Assembly: GCF_002855555.1 (NCBI RefSeq)
Contig: NZ_PKRT01000001.1
Span: 1,764,001 to 1,828,000 of the forward strand
Origin: Novosphingobium sp. TH158
GTDB taxonomy: Bacteria; Pseudomonadota; Alphaproteobacteria; Sphingomonadales; Sphingomonadaceae
Direction of reading: 5' to 3'
DNA: 64,000 nt
Each line of letters begins with the position of its first letter. The first letter of the stretch is position 1. The notes beneath the pieces are model-generated. The model was not told where the DNA came from. It did not search any database and saw nothing but the letters and a program-made list of their open reading frames with translations. A program made the position numbers and the translations under genes. This document shows, in pieces, positions 1-7,246 of this stretch.

Positions 1-797
1 GCATTGCGGCGATCCTCGATTTCCTGGCCGACCATCCTACGCAGTCCTTTGCGCTGACCGATCTCGTTCGCGCGCTCAAGCTCAGCCGGGCGACGGCCCA
101 TGCCTTGCTGACCGGGCTGGTAGAGGTGGGCTATCTCTATCGCACCACGGACAAGACCTATGTGCTGGGCCCGGCACTGGCGCGTGTCGGCCGCGCGGCG
201 GCGCAGAACATGTCGCCGCTGCAGGTGGCCCAGCCAGAAATGCGCGCGCTGGCGGATGAGTTCGACGTGGTCTGCTCGGCCTTTTTCCTCGAAGGCGATA
301 CCATCGTCAGCCGCGAACGCGCCGCCTCGATCAGCCATGTCGGCTATTCGCTGCCGCTGGGCACCCGCATCCGCCTGATGCCGCGTTCGCTGCCGACCTT
401 CTTTGCCTGGGATGCCGATGAAGCGCGCGCGCGCATGGACCGGGCGGAAACCCCGGTCACCCCGGCTGCGCGCGAGCAGATCGAGGCAGCCATGGCCTTC
501 ATGCGCGAACACGGTTTCGGCGTGATGATGCGCACCGATGACCCGGGCCGCAATCCCGACAGCCTTGAGGCCTTCGGCGGCGAGGCGGACCGCCCGGTTG
601 CGATCCTTGGCGCCATCACGGGCGATGAAACCTATGTCGTCAGCGCCATCGTCGCACCGGTGTTCAACGCGCAGGGGCGGATCGAATTCGTGCTTTCGCT
701 GATGGGTTTCAGCCGCGCCATGACCGGCACGCAGGTGTTCGCCGCAGCCGGTTCGCTGCTGGCGGCCTGCAAGCGCATCGGCGCATTTATCGGCTAG
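1..797 (+). CDS. IclR-family transcriptional regulator (5' end outside window)
   Basis: The reading frame is open from base 3 to a TAG at 797, so the gene starts upstream of the window. The first visible residues form the winged helix-turn-helix of IclR regulators (IAAILDFLADHP, then LKLSRATAHALL). A linker (YVLGPAL) and the IclR effector-binding domain follow, ending near FSRAMTG. Such proteins bind DNA as dimers or tetramers and usually control neighbouring aromatic or acyl catabolism genes in response to a small acid. It lies just before a catabolic cluster and is its likely local regulator. A 17-base motif recurs in front of the nearby operons and is a candidate binding site. An ATG at 105 lies inside the DNA-binding domain and is not the true start. 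Confidence 0.9.
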   Translation, partial: IAAILDFLADHPTQSFALTDLVRALKLSRATAHALLTGLVEVGYLYRTTDKTYVLGPALARVGRAAAQNMSPLQVAQPEMRALADEFDVVCSAFFLEGDTIVSRERAASISHVGYSLPLGTRIRLMPRSLPTFFAWDADEARARMDRAETPVTPAAREQIEAAMAFMREHGFGVMMRTDDPGRNPDSLEAFGGEADRPVAILGAITGDETYVVSAIVAPVFNAQGRIEFVLSLMGFSRAMTGTQVFAAAGSLLAACKRIGAFIG

Positions 798-894
798 CCT
801 GCCGAAGGACTGCAATCCTTTGCCAGTCGCGCTGCCCGGCATCGTCCCGGGCGAGAATCCGCTTGCGCGCCGCGTGACGAATTGCGAATAGTTG

Positions 895-911
895 TTCACA
901 ATTTGGAATTT
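895..911 (+). promoter_or_regulatory. Candidate operator, copy A of cluster-1 motif
   Basis: TTCACAATTTGGAATTT matches 14 of 17 positions of the exact motif TTCGCTATTTCGAATTT found at 3210 and 6157. It abuts the ribosome-binding site (GGGAAGAG) of the phosphotransferase at 923. It is a degenerate copy, and IclR binding is inferred from position only. Confidence 0.4.
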
Positions 912-922
912 GGGAAGAGCCG

Positions 923-1972
923 ATGTCCGACGTAATTGTCGCCCCCGAAACGCGCGACCTCGATGAACTGTCCGCGTCGCTGGGCGCGTGGCTTGCAGGC
1001 AGGCTAGGCGTGAGTGCGGTGACGCTTTCCAACCTGTCCTATCCGCGCGGCGCCGGGCAATCGCACGAGACGATCCTGTTTTCGGCGCAATGGCCGCAGG
1101 GCTCGCTCGATGGCGTTGTGCGGATCAAGCCCGGCGGCTTCACCGTTTTCCCCGACGACCTGTTCGAGCAGCAGTACCGGATCATGGACCTGATGCACCG
1201 GTCCGGCGCGGTGCGCGTTGCCGAACCGCTGTGGCTGGAACACGACGAGGCCGTGCTCGGCCGCCCGTTCTTCGTCATGCGGCAGGTGAAGGGGCGCGTG
1301 CCCGTTTCCATCCCCCCCTATTCGCGCGAAGGCTGGGTCAAGGATGCCAGCCCGGCGCAGCGGCGGCGCTTGTGGGAAAGCGGCGTGCGCCAGCTTGCCG
1401 CGATCCAGTCGGTGCCGGTTGCCGATACCGGCTTCCTTGCCGGCCCGGATGGCGCGCGCGACGGGCTGGCGCAGGAATGGGACAAGTATTGCCGCTTCGT
1501 CCGCTGGCTTGAGGCCGAAGGGGCCGATCCCGGCTATGTCGCGGTGCTCGACAAGGGCCTTGCCCGGCTCGATGCCTGCCGCCCGTCGAACCAGCCCCAG
1601 GGCATCGTCTGGGGCGATGCGCGGCTCGGCAACATGATGTTCGACGACAATTTCGATGTCGTGGCGGTGATGGACTGGGAACAGCCGTCGCTGGGCGGCG
1701 CGCTGCATGACCTTGCCTGGTTCTGCGAAATTGCCGAGACCATGCACGGCCCCGATGCAAGGCACGGCGCGCCGCTGGACGGCATGGGCAGCCGCGCCGA
1801 GACCGTCGCGCTGTGGGAAGAGGTCAGCGGCAAGAGCGCCGCCGACCTTGAATGGTATGCCGATTTCGCCAAGCTCAAGATGAGCTGCACCGGCGTGCGC
1901 CTCGGCCTGCTGCGCGGGGTGCCGCCGCAGATGGGCGTCGATCAGATGGCCGCCCGGCTCAGGGTGGACTGA
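923..1972 (+). CDS. APH/ACAD10-type phosphotransferase family protein
   Basis: This 349-residue protein has the aminoglycoside-phosphotransferase/choline-kinase fold. The catalytic loop reads WGDARLGN, with catalytic Asp232 and metal-binding Asn237; the usual HGD is WGD here. The metal-binding DWE follows at Asp251, and an FFVMR hinge sits near residue 117. The ATG has a good ribosome-binding site (GGGAAGAG, about 5 bases upstream). In soil bacteria and in ACAD10, such kinases sit with acyl-CoA genes; LvaA, for example, phosphorylates 4-hydroxyacyl-CoA in levulinate catabolism. With CoA-transferase, aldehyde dehydrogenase and P450 genes nearby, a hydroxylated catabolic intermediate is a more likely substrate than an antibiotic. 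The substrate is inference. Confidence 0.85.
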   Translation: MSDVIVAPETRDLDELSASLGAWLAGRLGVSAVTLSNLSYPRGAGQSHETILFSAQWPQGSLDGVVRIKPGGFTVFPDDLFEQQYRIMDLMHRSGAVRVAEPLWLEHDEAVLGRPFFVMRQVKGRVPVSIPPYSREGWVKDASPAQRRRLWESGVRQLAAIQSVPVADTGFLAGPDGARDGLAQEWDKYCRFVRWLEAEGADPGYVAVLDKGLARLDACRPSNQPQGIVWGDARLGNMMFDDNFDVVAVMDWEQPSLGGALHDLAWFCEIAETMHGPDARHGAPLDGMGSRAETVALWEEVSGKSAADLEWYADFAKLKMSCTGVRLGLLRGVPPQMGVDQMAARLRVD

Positions 1973-1989
1973 GCCGGCTCCGGCAGCCC

Positions 1990-3192
1990 TCAGGCCAGGT
2001 TGAAGAACCGCTTGGCTATGTTGCAGATAATGTCCTGCGTCTCGGCCTCGGGGATCCCGTCGAAATCGCGCAGGATGATCTCGCGCGATTTGGGGAAGGT
2101 CGTTTCCGAATGCGGATAGTCCGATGACCACATGATGTTCCGCCCGCCCGGCAGGTTGCGGCACAGGATGCCCGTGCGGTCCTGGATGAAGCTGCCATAG
2201 ACGTTGCGGTCCATGTAGAAGGCCGGGCTCTGCGTCAGCGGGCTCTTGGTCCAGAAGCGCTGCTTCTCCCAGGTGCGGGTGACATATTCGGTGTACCAGG
2301 CCATCCAGCCCACGCCGCTTTCGATCATGCCGATGCGAAGCTTGGGAAAGCGCTGGAAGATGGCGTTGAACAGGAAGATGCCGATGGGCTCGGCCATGGC
2401 CATCTTGCTCATCGGCATGTCGGGCAGGAAGTGCTGCGCATCGCCAAAGCGCGGCACCCGGCCGCCAAGGTGCATGGTGATGGCCAGGTCATGGTCCTGG
2501 ATCACCGCCCACAGCCGGTCGAATTCGGGAAGGTAGTATTGCAGCTCGCCCTGCGGGTCCCCGGTCAGCGCAGAGACCTGGCCAGCCTTCATGTTGGCGA
2601 CGTTCGACGATGTTTCCCAGGCCTTGGGGTTTTGCGGGAAGGCGGGCAGGTTGATCGCCTTGAAGCCCATTTTCGCCAGCCGCTCGACATGGCCGATGGT
2701 CTCGTCGATGTCGCGCATCGGCACATAGCCAATGGGGTGGAGACGGGCCGGATTTGCGGCGCACCAGTCCATCACCCAGCGCTGGTAGGCCTCGTAGCTG
2801 GCCATGTAGAGTTCGTCGTCCAGCGTGCCCAGCGGCCCGCCGCCGAACAGCACGGCCTGGCCGATGCCGTCCGCGTCCATGTCGGCCAGGCGGACATGCG
2901 GATCCCAGACCGCCCGCTGCTCGCTGAGCTTGCCGACCATCTTGAAGTCCTTGCCGGTGCGCCCGGCCTGGTTGTTGATCATCCGCACCGGGCGGCGGGT
3001 GCCCTCGAACACGATCCAGTCGCACTCGTCGCCTTCCTCGATCACCGGCGCCTTGGCGCGCAGGTGCGCGGGCAGGTATTCCTGCCACATGTCATAGGGC
3101 GGATCGATATGGGCATCGGCATCGACGATTTCGCCGAGGGTCCAGGTGCCCAGTTCGGCCAGCGGCCGGTCGAGCGTTGCGAGATCGGTCAT
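1990..3192 (-). CDS. Amidohydrolase family protein (ACMSD-like metal-dependent hydrolase)
   Basis: This 400-residue protein belongs to the amidohydrolase-2 branch of the TIM-barrel metal hydrolases, which includes ACMSD-type decarboxylases. It has an N-terminal metal site reading DADAHIDPP, a mid-protein histidine (ITMHLGG) and the C-terminal SSDYPHSE signature with the catalytic aspartate. The start at 3192 is preferred over an ATG at 3210 because GGAGAG sits seven bases before it; 3210 falls inside the conserved operator motif. Related proteins are common in sphingomonad aromatic and steroid catabolic clusters, where they hydrolyse C-C or C-N bonds or decarboxylate. The specific reaction cannot be read from the sequence. 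Confidence 0.85.
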   Translation of the reverse strand: MTDLATLDRPLAELGTWTLGEIVDADAHIDPPYDMWQEYLPAHLRAKAPVIEEGDECDWIVFEGTRRPVRMINNQAGRTGKDFKMVGKLSEQRAVWDPHVRLADMDADGIGQAVLFGGGPLGTLDDELYMASYEAYQRWVMDWCAANPARLHPIGYVPMRDIDETIGHVERLAKMGFKAINLPAFPQNPKAWETSSNVANMKAGQVSALTGDPQGELQYYLPEFDRLWAVIQDHDLAITMHLGGRVPRFGDAQHFLPDMPMSKMAMAEPIGIFLFNAIFQRFPKLRIGMIESGVGWMAWYTEYVTRTWEKQRFWTKSPLTQSPAFYMDRNVYGSFIQDRTGILCRNLPGGRNIMWSSDYPHSETTFPKSREIILRDFDGIPEAETQDIICNIAKRFFNLA

Positions 3193-3209
3193 CGGGCTCT
3201 CTCCAATCA

Positions 3210-3226
3210 TTCGCTATTTCGAATTT
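3210..3226. promoter_or_regulatory. Candidate operator, copy B of cluster-1 motif
   Basis: TTCGCTATTTCGAATTT here is identical over all 17 bases to 6157-6173. It lies 18 bases upstream of the amidohydrolase start codon at 3192, next to its ribosome-binding site. An exact 17-base repeat restricted to promoter regions of one gene cluster suggests a regulator site, most likely for the adjacent IclR protein. Confidence 0.55.
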
Positions 3227-3267
3227 AACGTCGCGATGATGAATTATTCCCCATTCCCCCCGGCGAG

Positions 3268-4452
3268 TCAATCACGCCGCAGCAGCAGCGCGCCATAGCC
3301 GTAGCCGCCGTTGCACACCGCACTGACGCGCGCATCGCGCACCTGCCGCGCGCCGCCCCGGCCCCACAGCTGCAAGCAGGCCTCATAGGTATGGCCATAG
3401 CCGTGGAACCGCCCGCCCGAGAGCTGCCCGCCGCCGGTGTTGATCGGCAGCTCGCCGTCCAGCGCGATGCGGTGGCCGCCGGCGAAGAAGGCGCCCGCCT
3501 CGCCGCGCGGCCACAGCTTCAGCGCTTCGCCCCACAGCCAGGTGTGGATCGAGAACCCGTCATAGATCTGCGCGCACGACAGGTCCCGCGGCGTCAGGTC
3601 GGTGCGTGACCACAGCATCTCTCCGGCCTTGTCCGCGGGCAGCGCGGTAAAATCGCCGCGGTGGATGCCCTCGCCCAGTCCGCCGAGCGCCATGCCCATG
3701 GCCTCGAAATGGATCGGCGGATTGCGGCAATCGCCGGCCGCATCGCGATGCGAGATGACCAGCGCCGTGGAACCGTCGATATGGGTATCGCAATCGTACA
3801 GCCGCAGCGGGGTCGAGATCATGCGGCTGGCAAGGTAATCCTCGATCGTCAGCGGATCGCGATAGACGGCGTTCGGATTGAGCGCCGCATTGCGCCGGGC
3901 ATTGACCGCCACCCAGCCAAGCTGCTCCGGACCTGCGCCGTACTTGTCGAAATAGGCCTGGGCATAAAGCGCCCACATGTTCGCCGGGGAGACGGCGCGG
4001 AAGGGCACGGTCCAGGCATTGTTGCCGGTGACGCGCCGGGAACTGCCTGCAAGCAGCGTCGCCTCGCGCGATTTCAGCCGTGCCTGCGCCTGGGCCACGG
4101 TGCGGAAGACCAGCACGTGCCGGCACAGCCCGCTGGCCACTGCCATGATCGCGGCGAAGATCGCGCCCATGTGGCCGGGGCCTTCGTGATTGGCGACGCC
4201 GATCCACTTTGCCTCGATGCCCAGCGCCTGCATCGTCTCGTTCACCCCGACGGGCGAGATCCCGCCGCCAAGGTCGGTCTTGGGGGGATAGTTGACGATG
4301 CCGTCGATGTCAGCAACGCGCAGGCCGGCATCGGCGATTGCCCCCAGAGCGGCATCGAGCGTCAGTTCGATCGGGCTTTTTGCCGATGGGCGGCCAACTT
4401 CGGACTGGCCGATGCCGGTAATGCGGCAGAGCTTTTCGGGCAGTTCAGCCAT
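3268..4452 (-). CDS. Thiolase-superfamily lipid-transfer-like protein, probable acyl-CoA aldolase subunit
   Basis: This 394-residue protein has the thiolase fold. It opens with ITGIGQSEVG, and the C-terminal half carries QIYDGFS, NTGGGQLSGGR and HGYGH. The segment that should hold the thiolase nucleophilic cysteine reads NHEGPGHMGA and contains no Cys. The family precedent is Ltp2, a cysteine-less thiolase-fold retro-aldolase that works with a DUF35 partner in steroid side-chain removal. Here too a DUF35 gene lies immediately upstream: its TGA overlaps this ATG by eight bases, which supports a two-subunit complex and fixes the start at 4452. A carbon-carbon lyase acting on a CoA thioester is the best inference. 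Confidence 0.8.
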   Translation of the reverse strand: MAELPEKLCRITGIGQSEVGRPSAKSPIELTLDAALGAIADAGLRVADIDGIVNYPPKTDLGGGISPVGVNETMQALGIEAKWIGVANHEGPGHMGAIFAAIMAVASGLCRHVLVFRTVAQAQARLKSREATLLAGSSRRVTGNNAWTVPFRAVSPANMWALYAQAYFDKYGAGPEQLGWVAVNARRNAALNPNAVYRDPLTIEDYLASRMISTPLRLYDCDTHIDGSTALVISHRDAAGDCRNPPIHFEAMGMALGGLGEGIHRGDFTALPADKAGEMLWSRTDLTPRDLSCAQIYDGFSIHTWLWGEALKLWPRGEAGAFFAGGHRIALDGELPINTGGGQLSGGRFHGYGHTYEACLQLWGRGGARQVRDARVSAVCNGGYGYGALLLRRD

Positions 4453-4855
4453 GGGCCTGCACCGGGACGAAAAGCGGAATCCAGACATCGTCCTGCTGCT
4501 CGAACGTCACGGCCACGGCCATGCCGCCATGCACCTTTCCGGGGTCGCACAACACGTTGGAGAAGACATAGAGTTCGGCCTGCTCGGCCAGTTCGATGGC
4601 GGCGAAGACGAAGCGCGGGTCTTCCTCGCGGCTCCAGGCCTGGTGGTTGACGGTAAAGGTGGCCACCCGGCCCCTGCCGCTGACGGGCTGCGGCGCAAGG
4701 TCTGCGCAATGACAGGCGGGGCAGCGCGGCAGCGGCGGGTGCTGCCAGTGGCCGCAGGATCCGCAACGCTGGATCGAAAGCACCCCGTCCCTGCCCGAGG
4801 TCCAGAAGAATGCCGTTTCCGGCACCAGTTCGGGCAACTTGCGCGGACTGCTCAA
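4445..4855 (-). CDS. Zn-ribbon OB-fold (DUF35) protein, partner of the thiolase-like protein
   Basis: The 136-residue protein has an N-terminal helix (PELVPETAFFW), a rubredoxin-like zinc ribbon (CGSCG, then CPACHC) and an OB-fold domain, which is the standard DUF35 architecture. DUF35 proteins bind the CoA moiety and stabilise thiolase-fold partners such as Ltp2. The gene starts at a TTG that overlaps the TGA of the upstream CoA-transferase gene (TTGA) and ends inside the start of the thiolase-like gene, so the three are probably translationally coupled. The N-terminal sequence fits family members starting at this point, which supports the unusual TTG. Confidence 0.85.
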   Translation of the reverse strand: MSSPRKLPELVPETAFFWTSGRDGVLSIQRCGSCGHWQHPPLPRCPACHCADLAPQPVSGRGRVATFTVNHQAWSREEDPRFVFAAIELAEQAELYVFSNVLCDPGKVHGGMAVAVTFEQQDDVWIPLFVPVQAHG

Positions 4856-6066
4856 AACACCACGCCTTTCACCTTGAGATCGATGATCTCGTCCTCGCTG
4901 AAGCCGGCCGCCGCCAACAGCTCGTCCGAATGGGCGCCCACGTCGGGCGATTGCCCCGCCGGCATCGCCGCACCATCGAACTGCACCGGCACCGAGACAA
5001 CCGGAATGTCGACGCCAGCCGTGGTTCGGACCATCTGGATATAATCATTGGCCTGCACCTGCACGTCCCTGTGCAATTCGCCGATGTGCTGGACCAGGTC
5101 CCACTGCCCGTCCTGCTTCGCCAGGATCTCGCGCCATTCGGCAAGCGGGCGGGCGGCGAAGATCGCGGTCAGTTCGGCAAGGCAGGCTTCGACATTCTCC
5201 CGCCGCGCGGCGGCATCGACATAACGCGGATCGTCGGCCATGTCCGGCCGGCCGACAAGATGCATCAGCCGGGCCCAGTACTTGTCGGCCTGCAACATGC
5301 ACAGGGCAAGGAAGCGCCCGTCGCTCGTGCGGTAGGTATAGGACAGCACGTTGTTCGGCCGTCCGCGCGGCGGGCGCGGGAAGTTGTCGGTGCCGTCCAT
5401 CATGGTCTGCGCGATGCCGCGCTGCATCGACCACATCGCGGCATTGAGCAGCGATACGTCGACGGTCGATGCCTCGCCGGTCATGGCCCGCTTGGCGATG
5501 GCCGCGCAGACGCCGCCCGCCAGCATCGAACCTGACAGCGTATCGCCATGGGCCGGACCCGCAGGAGCAACGGGGAAGTCCGCGTCGGGCTCGGTCAGGG
5601 CAGAGGAAATGCCGCCGCGCGCCCAGTAGGAGATGGCGTCGTAGCCGCCCTTGTCCCCCTCCGGCCCGCGCTGGCCGACAGCGCTGCCCACGGCGTAGAT
5701 CAGCCTGGGAAAGCGGGCGCGCAGGGTTTCGGCGTCGATGTTCATCGCCTTTCGCGCGCGCGGCAGGAAGTTCGTCAGGAACACGTCGGCATCGGCCAGC
5801 AGCCGGATCAGCACGGCCTGCCCTTCGGCGGACTTGAGATCGAGCGTGATCGATTTCTTGCCGCGGTTGTAGCATTCCCACGAAAGCTCAAGCGCCTCGG
5901 CCCCGGTCGCGCCGGGGGTGGAGCGCAGGCCGCGAATGGGGTCCCCATTGACGGGTTCCACCTTGATGACCTCTGCCCCCAGGTCGGCCAGCATGGCGCC
6001 GGCGACCGGGACGAAGGCCCACATCGCTGCTTCGACCACCTTGATACCTTCGAGCGGCCTGCCCAT
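4852..6066 (-). CDS. Class III CoA-transferase (CaiB/BaiF family)
   Basis: This 404-residue protein has the family III CoA-transferase signatures: GIKVVEAA at the N terminus, DLGAEVIKVEP, and NRGKKSITLDLK. The catalytic aspartate (Asp169 in CaiB) is Asp175 in the segment AHGDTLSG. Such enzymes move CoA between carboxylic acids through an acyl-aspartyl anhydride. The ATG at 6066 is chosen over an upstream start because of GGGAG seven bases before it and because GRPLEGIKV is the normal N terminus. It is the first gene of a minus-strand operon with the DUF35 and thiolase-like genes, and it probably activates their carboxylate substrate. Confidence 0.88.
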   Translation of the reverse strand: MGRPLEGIKVVEAAMWAFVPVAGAMLADLGAEVIKVEPVNGDPIRGLRSTPGATGAEALELSWECYNRGKKSITLDLKSAEGQAVLIRLLADADVFLTNFLPRARKAMNIDAETLRARFPRLIYAVGSAVGQRGPEGDKGGYDAISYWARGGISSALTEPDADFPVAPAGPAHGDTLSGSMLAGGVCAAIAKRAMTGEASTVDVSLLNAAMWSMQRGIAQTMMDGTDNFPRPPRGRPNNVLSYTYRTSDGRFLALCMLQADKYWARLMHLVGRPDMADDPRYVDAAARRENVEACLAELTAIFAARPLAEWREILAKQDGQWDLVQHIGELHRDVQVQANDYIQMVRTTAGVDIPVVSVPVQFDGAAMPAGQSPDVGAHSDELLAAAGFSEDEIIDLKVKGVVF

Positions 6067-6136
6067 TCGCTTCTCCCAAACATATCCGGCCAAGACGCCG
6101 CAAAGCCTAACTTTGCTTGACAAGCGGTCAACCGTT

Positions 6137-6173
6137 TTCGAATATGCGACCCTATTTTCGCTATTTCGAATTT
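6137..6173. promoter_or_regulatory. Candidate operator, copy C with inverted arm, in a divergent promoter
   Basis: The 152-base gap between the divergent genes at 6066 and 6219 contains TTCGCTATTTCGAATTT at 6157-6173, an exact copy of 3210-3226. A facing arm, TTCGAATATGCGA, lies at 6137-6149; it matches the motif's reverse complement except for the three central bases. The layout TTCGAA-N3-GCGA facing GCTATTTCGAA suits a dimeric or tetrameric regulator and could control both directions. Confidence 0.5.
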
Positions 6174-6218
6174 TATTGCGCTTCCAGCCTAGCGCAACCC
6201 AGTGGGAGAGTCACCGCG

Positions 6219-7241
6219 GTGGATCGCGCCGAAGTCCCCGAAAAGCGTGCCGATGCGCTGGCCCCCGGCTGGCTTTCGCGCGCGCTGGGCGTGGAGATCG
6301 TGCGGGTGGAAACCGTGGAGGTAATCCGCACCGTCGCAACCAAGGTGCGCTTCCTCGCCTTGCCGGCTGACGGAGCGCCGGCGCTCGCCCTGTGCCTGAA
6401 GGGCCTGCTCGATGGCGACGAGGCGACGCGCATGGGCGGCCCGACCATGGTGAAGGAGGCCGATTTCTATGGCCTGGTCGCGCCGCACGTCGCCGTGCAG
6501 GTGCCGCACCATGTAACCAGCGTGATCGATCGCGAGGCGCGGCAGGCCGTGGTCATCATGCGCGACCTGATCGCCCAAGGCGCGCAGTTCTGCTCGGCAC
6601 TCGATCCCTTCACCGCCGATGATACCGCCGCCAGCCTCGAGCAGCTTGCCAGACTGCATGCGGGGGCGGGATTGCTGGCCAACCGTCCATGGATCACCCG
6701 GCGGATCGACGATTTCGCGCGCCGCCCGCACCTCTCCGCCGGCCAGTTGCAGGACCTGCTCGACGATCCGCGCGGCAACGGTCTGGGCGCGCGGACAAGC
6801 AACGCTTCCCGCCTGCTTTCCGCGCTGGTCCCGCTGGCCGAACGCGATGGCACCCGCGCGCAGTTCCTGGTCCACGGCGATGCCCATGCCGGCAATATCT
6901 TCCGCACCGCTTCCGGTCCGGGCCTGATCGACTGGCAATTGCTGCAGGCGGGGGGTTGGGCGCTGGACGTTGCCTATCATGTTGCCGCAACCCTGCCGGT
7001 CGAAATCGCAGCGCGCGAGGAACGCCGCCTGCTCGATCACTATCTTGCCGTGATGCGCGCCAAGGGATGCACCATGCCCGACAGCGATACCGCCTGGCGC
7101 GAATACCGCGAGGCCATGGTCTATGGCTTCTACCTCTGGGCGATCACCCGCCGGGTCGATCCGCCGATCATCCACGCATTTACCGCCCGGCTCGGCGCCG
7201 GAGTGGAACGGCTGGGCAGCTTCGAACTGCTGGGAGTGTGA
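6219..7241 (+). CDS. APH-type phosphotransferase family protein
   Basis: This is a second kinase-like protein, 340 residues, of the aminoglycoside-phosphotransferase fold. It has an intact catalytic loop HGDAHAGN and a DWQ metal site. The GTG at 6219 is chosen because GGGAGAG lies about eight bases upstream; an in-frame start at 6117 would run through the divergent promoter and operator. It is followed after five bases by the aldehyde dehydrogenase gene, so the two form an operon with the P450. Like the protein at 923, it probably phosphorylates a hydroxylated catabolic intermediate rather than a drug. The substrate is unknown. Confidence 0.83.
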   Translation: MDRAEVPEKRADALAPGWLSRALGVEIVRVETVEVIRTVATKVRFLALPADGAPALALCLKGLLDGDEATRMGGPTMVKEADFYGLVAPHVAVQVPHHVTSVIDREARQAVVIMRDLIAQGAQFCSALDPFTADDTAASLEQLARLHAGAGLLANRPWITRRIDDFARRPHLSAGQLQDLLDDPRGNGLGARTSNASRLLSALVPLAERDGTRAQFLVHGDAHAGNIFRTASGPGLIDWQLLQAGGWALDVAYHVAATLPVEIAAREERRLLDHYLAVMRAKGCTMPDSDTAWREYREAMVYGFYLWAITRRVDPPIIHAFTARLGAGVERLGSFELLGV

Positions 7242-7246
7242 ACCGT

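Noticed and set aside
6689-7246. N-terminal extension of the aldehyde dehydrogenase frame
   Set aside because: It overlaps the phosphotransferase gene in another frame and is Arg/Pro-rich; the family N terminus starts at 7247.
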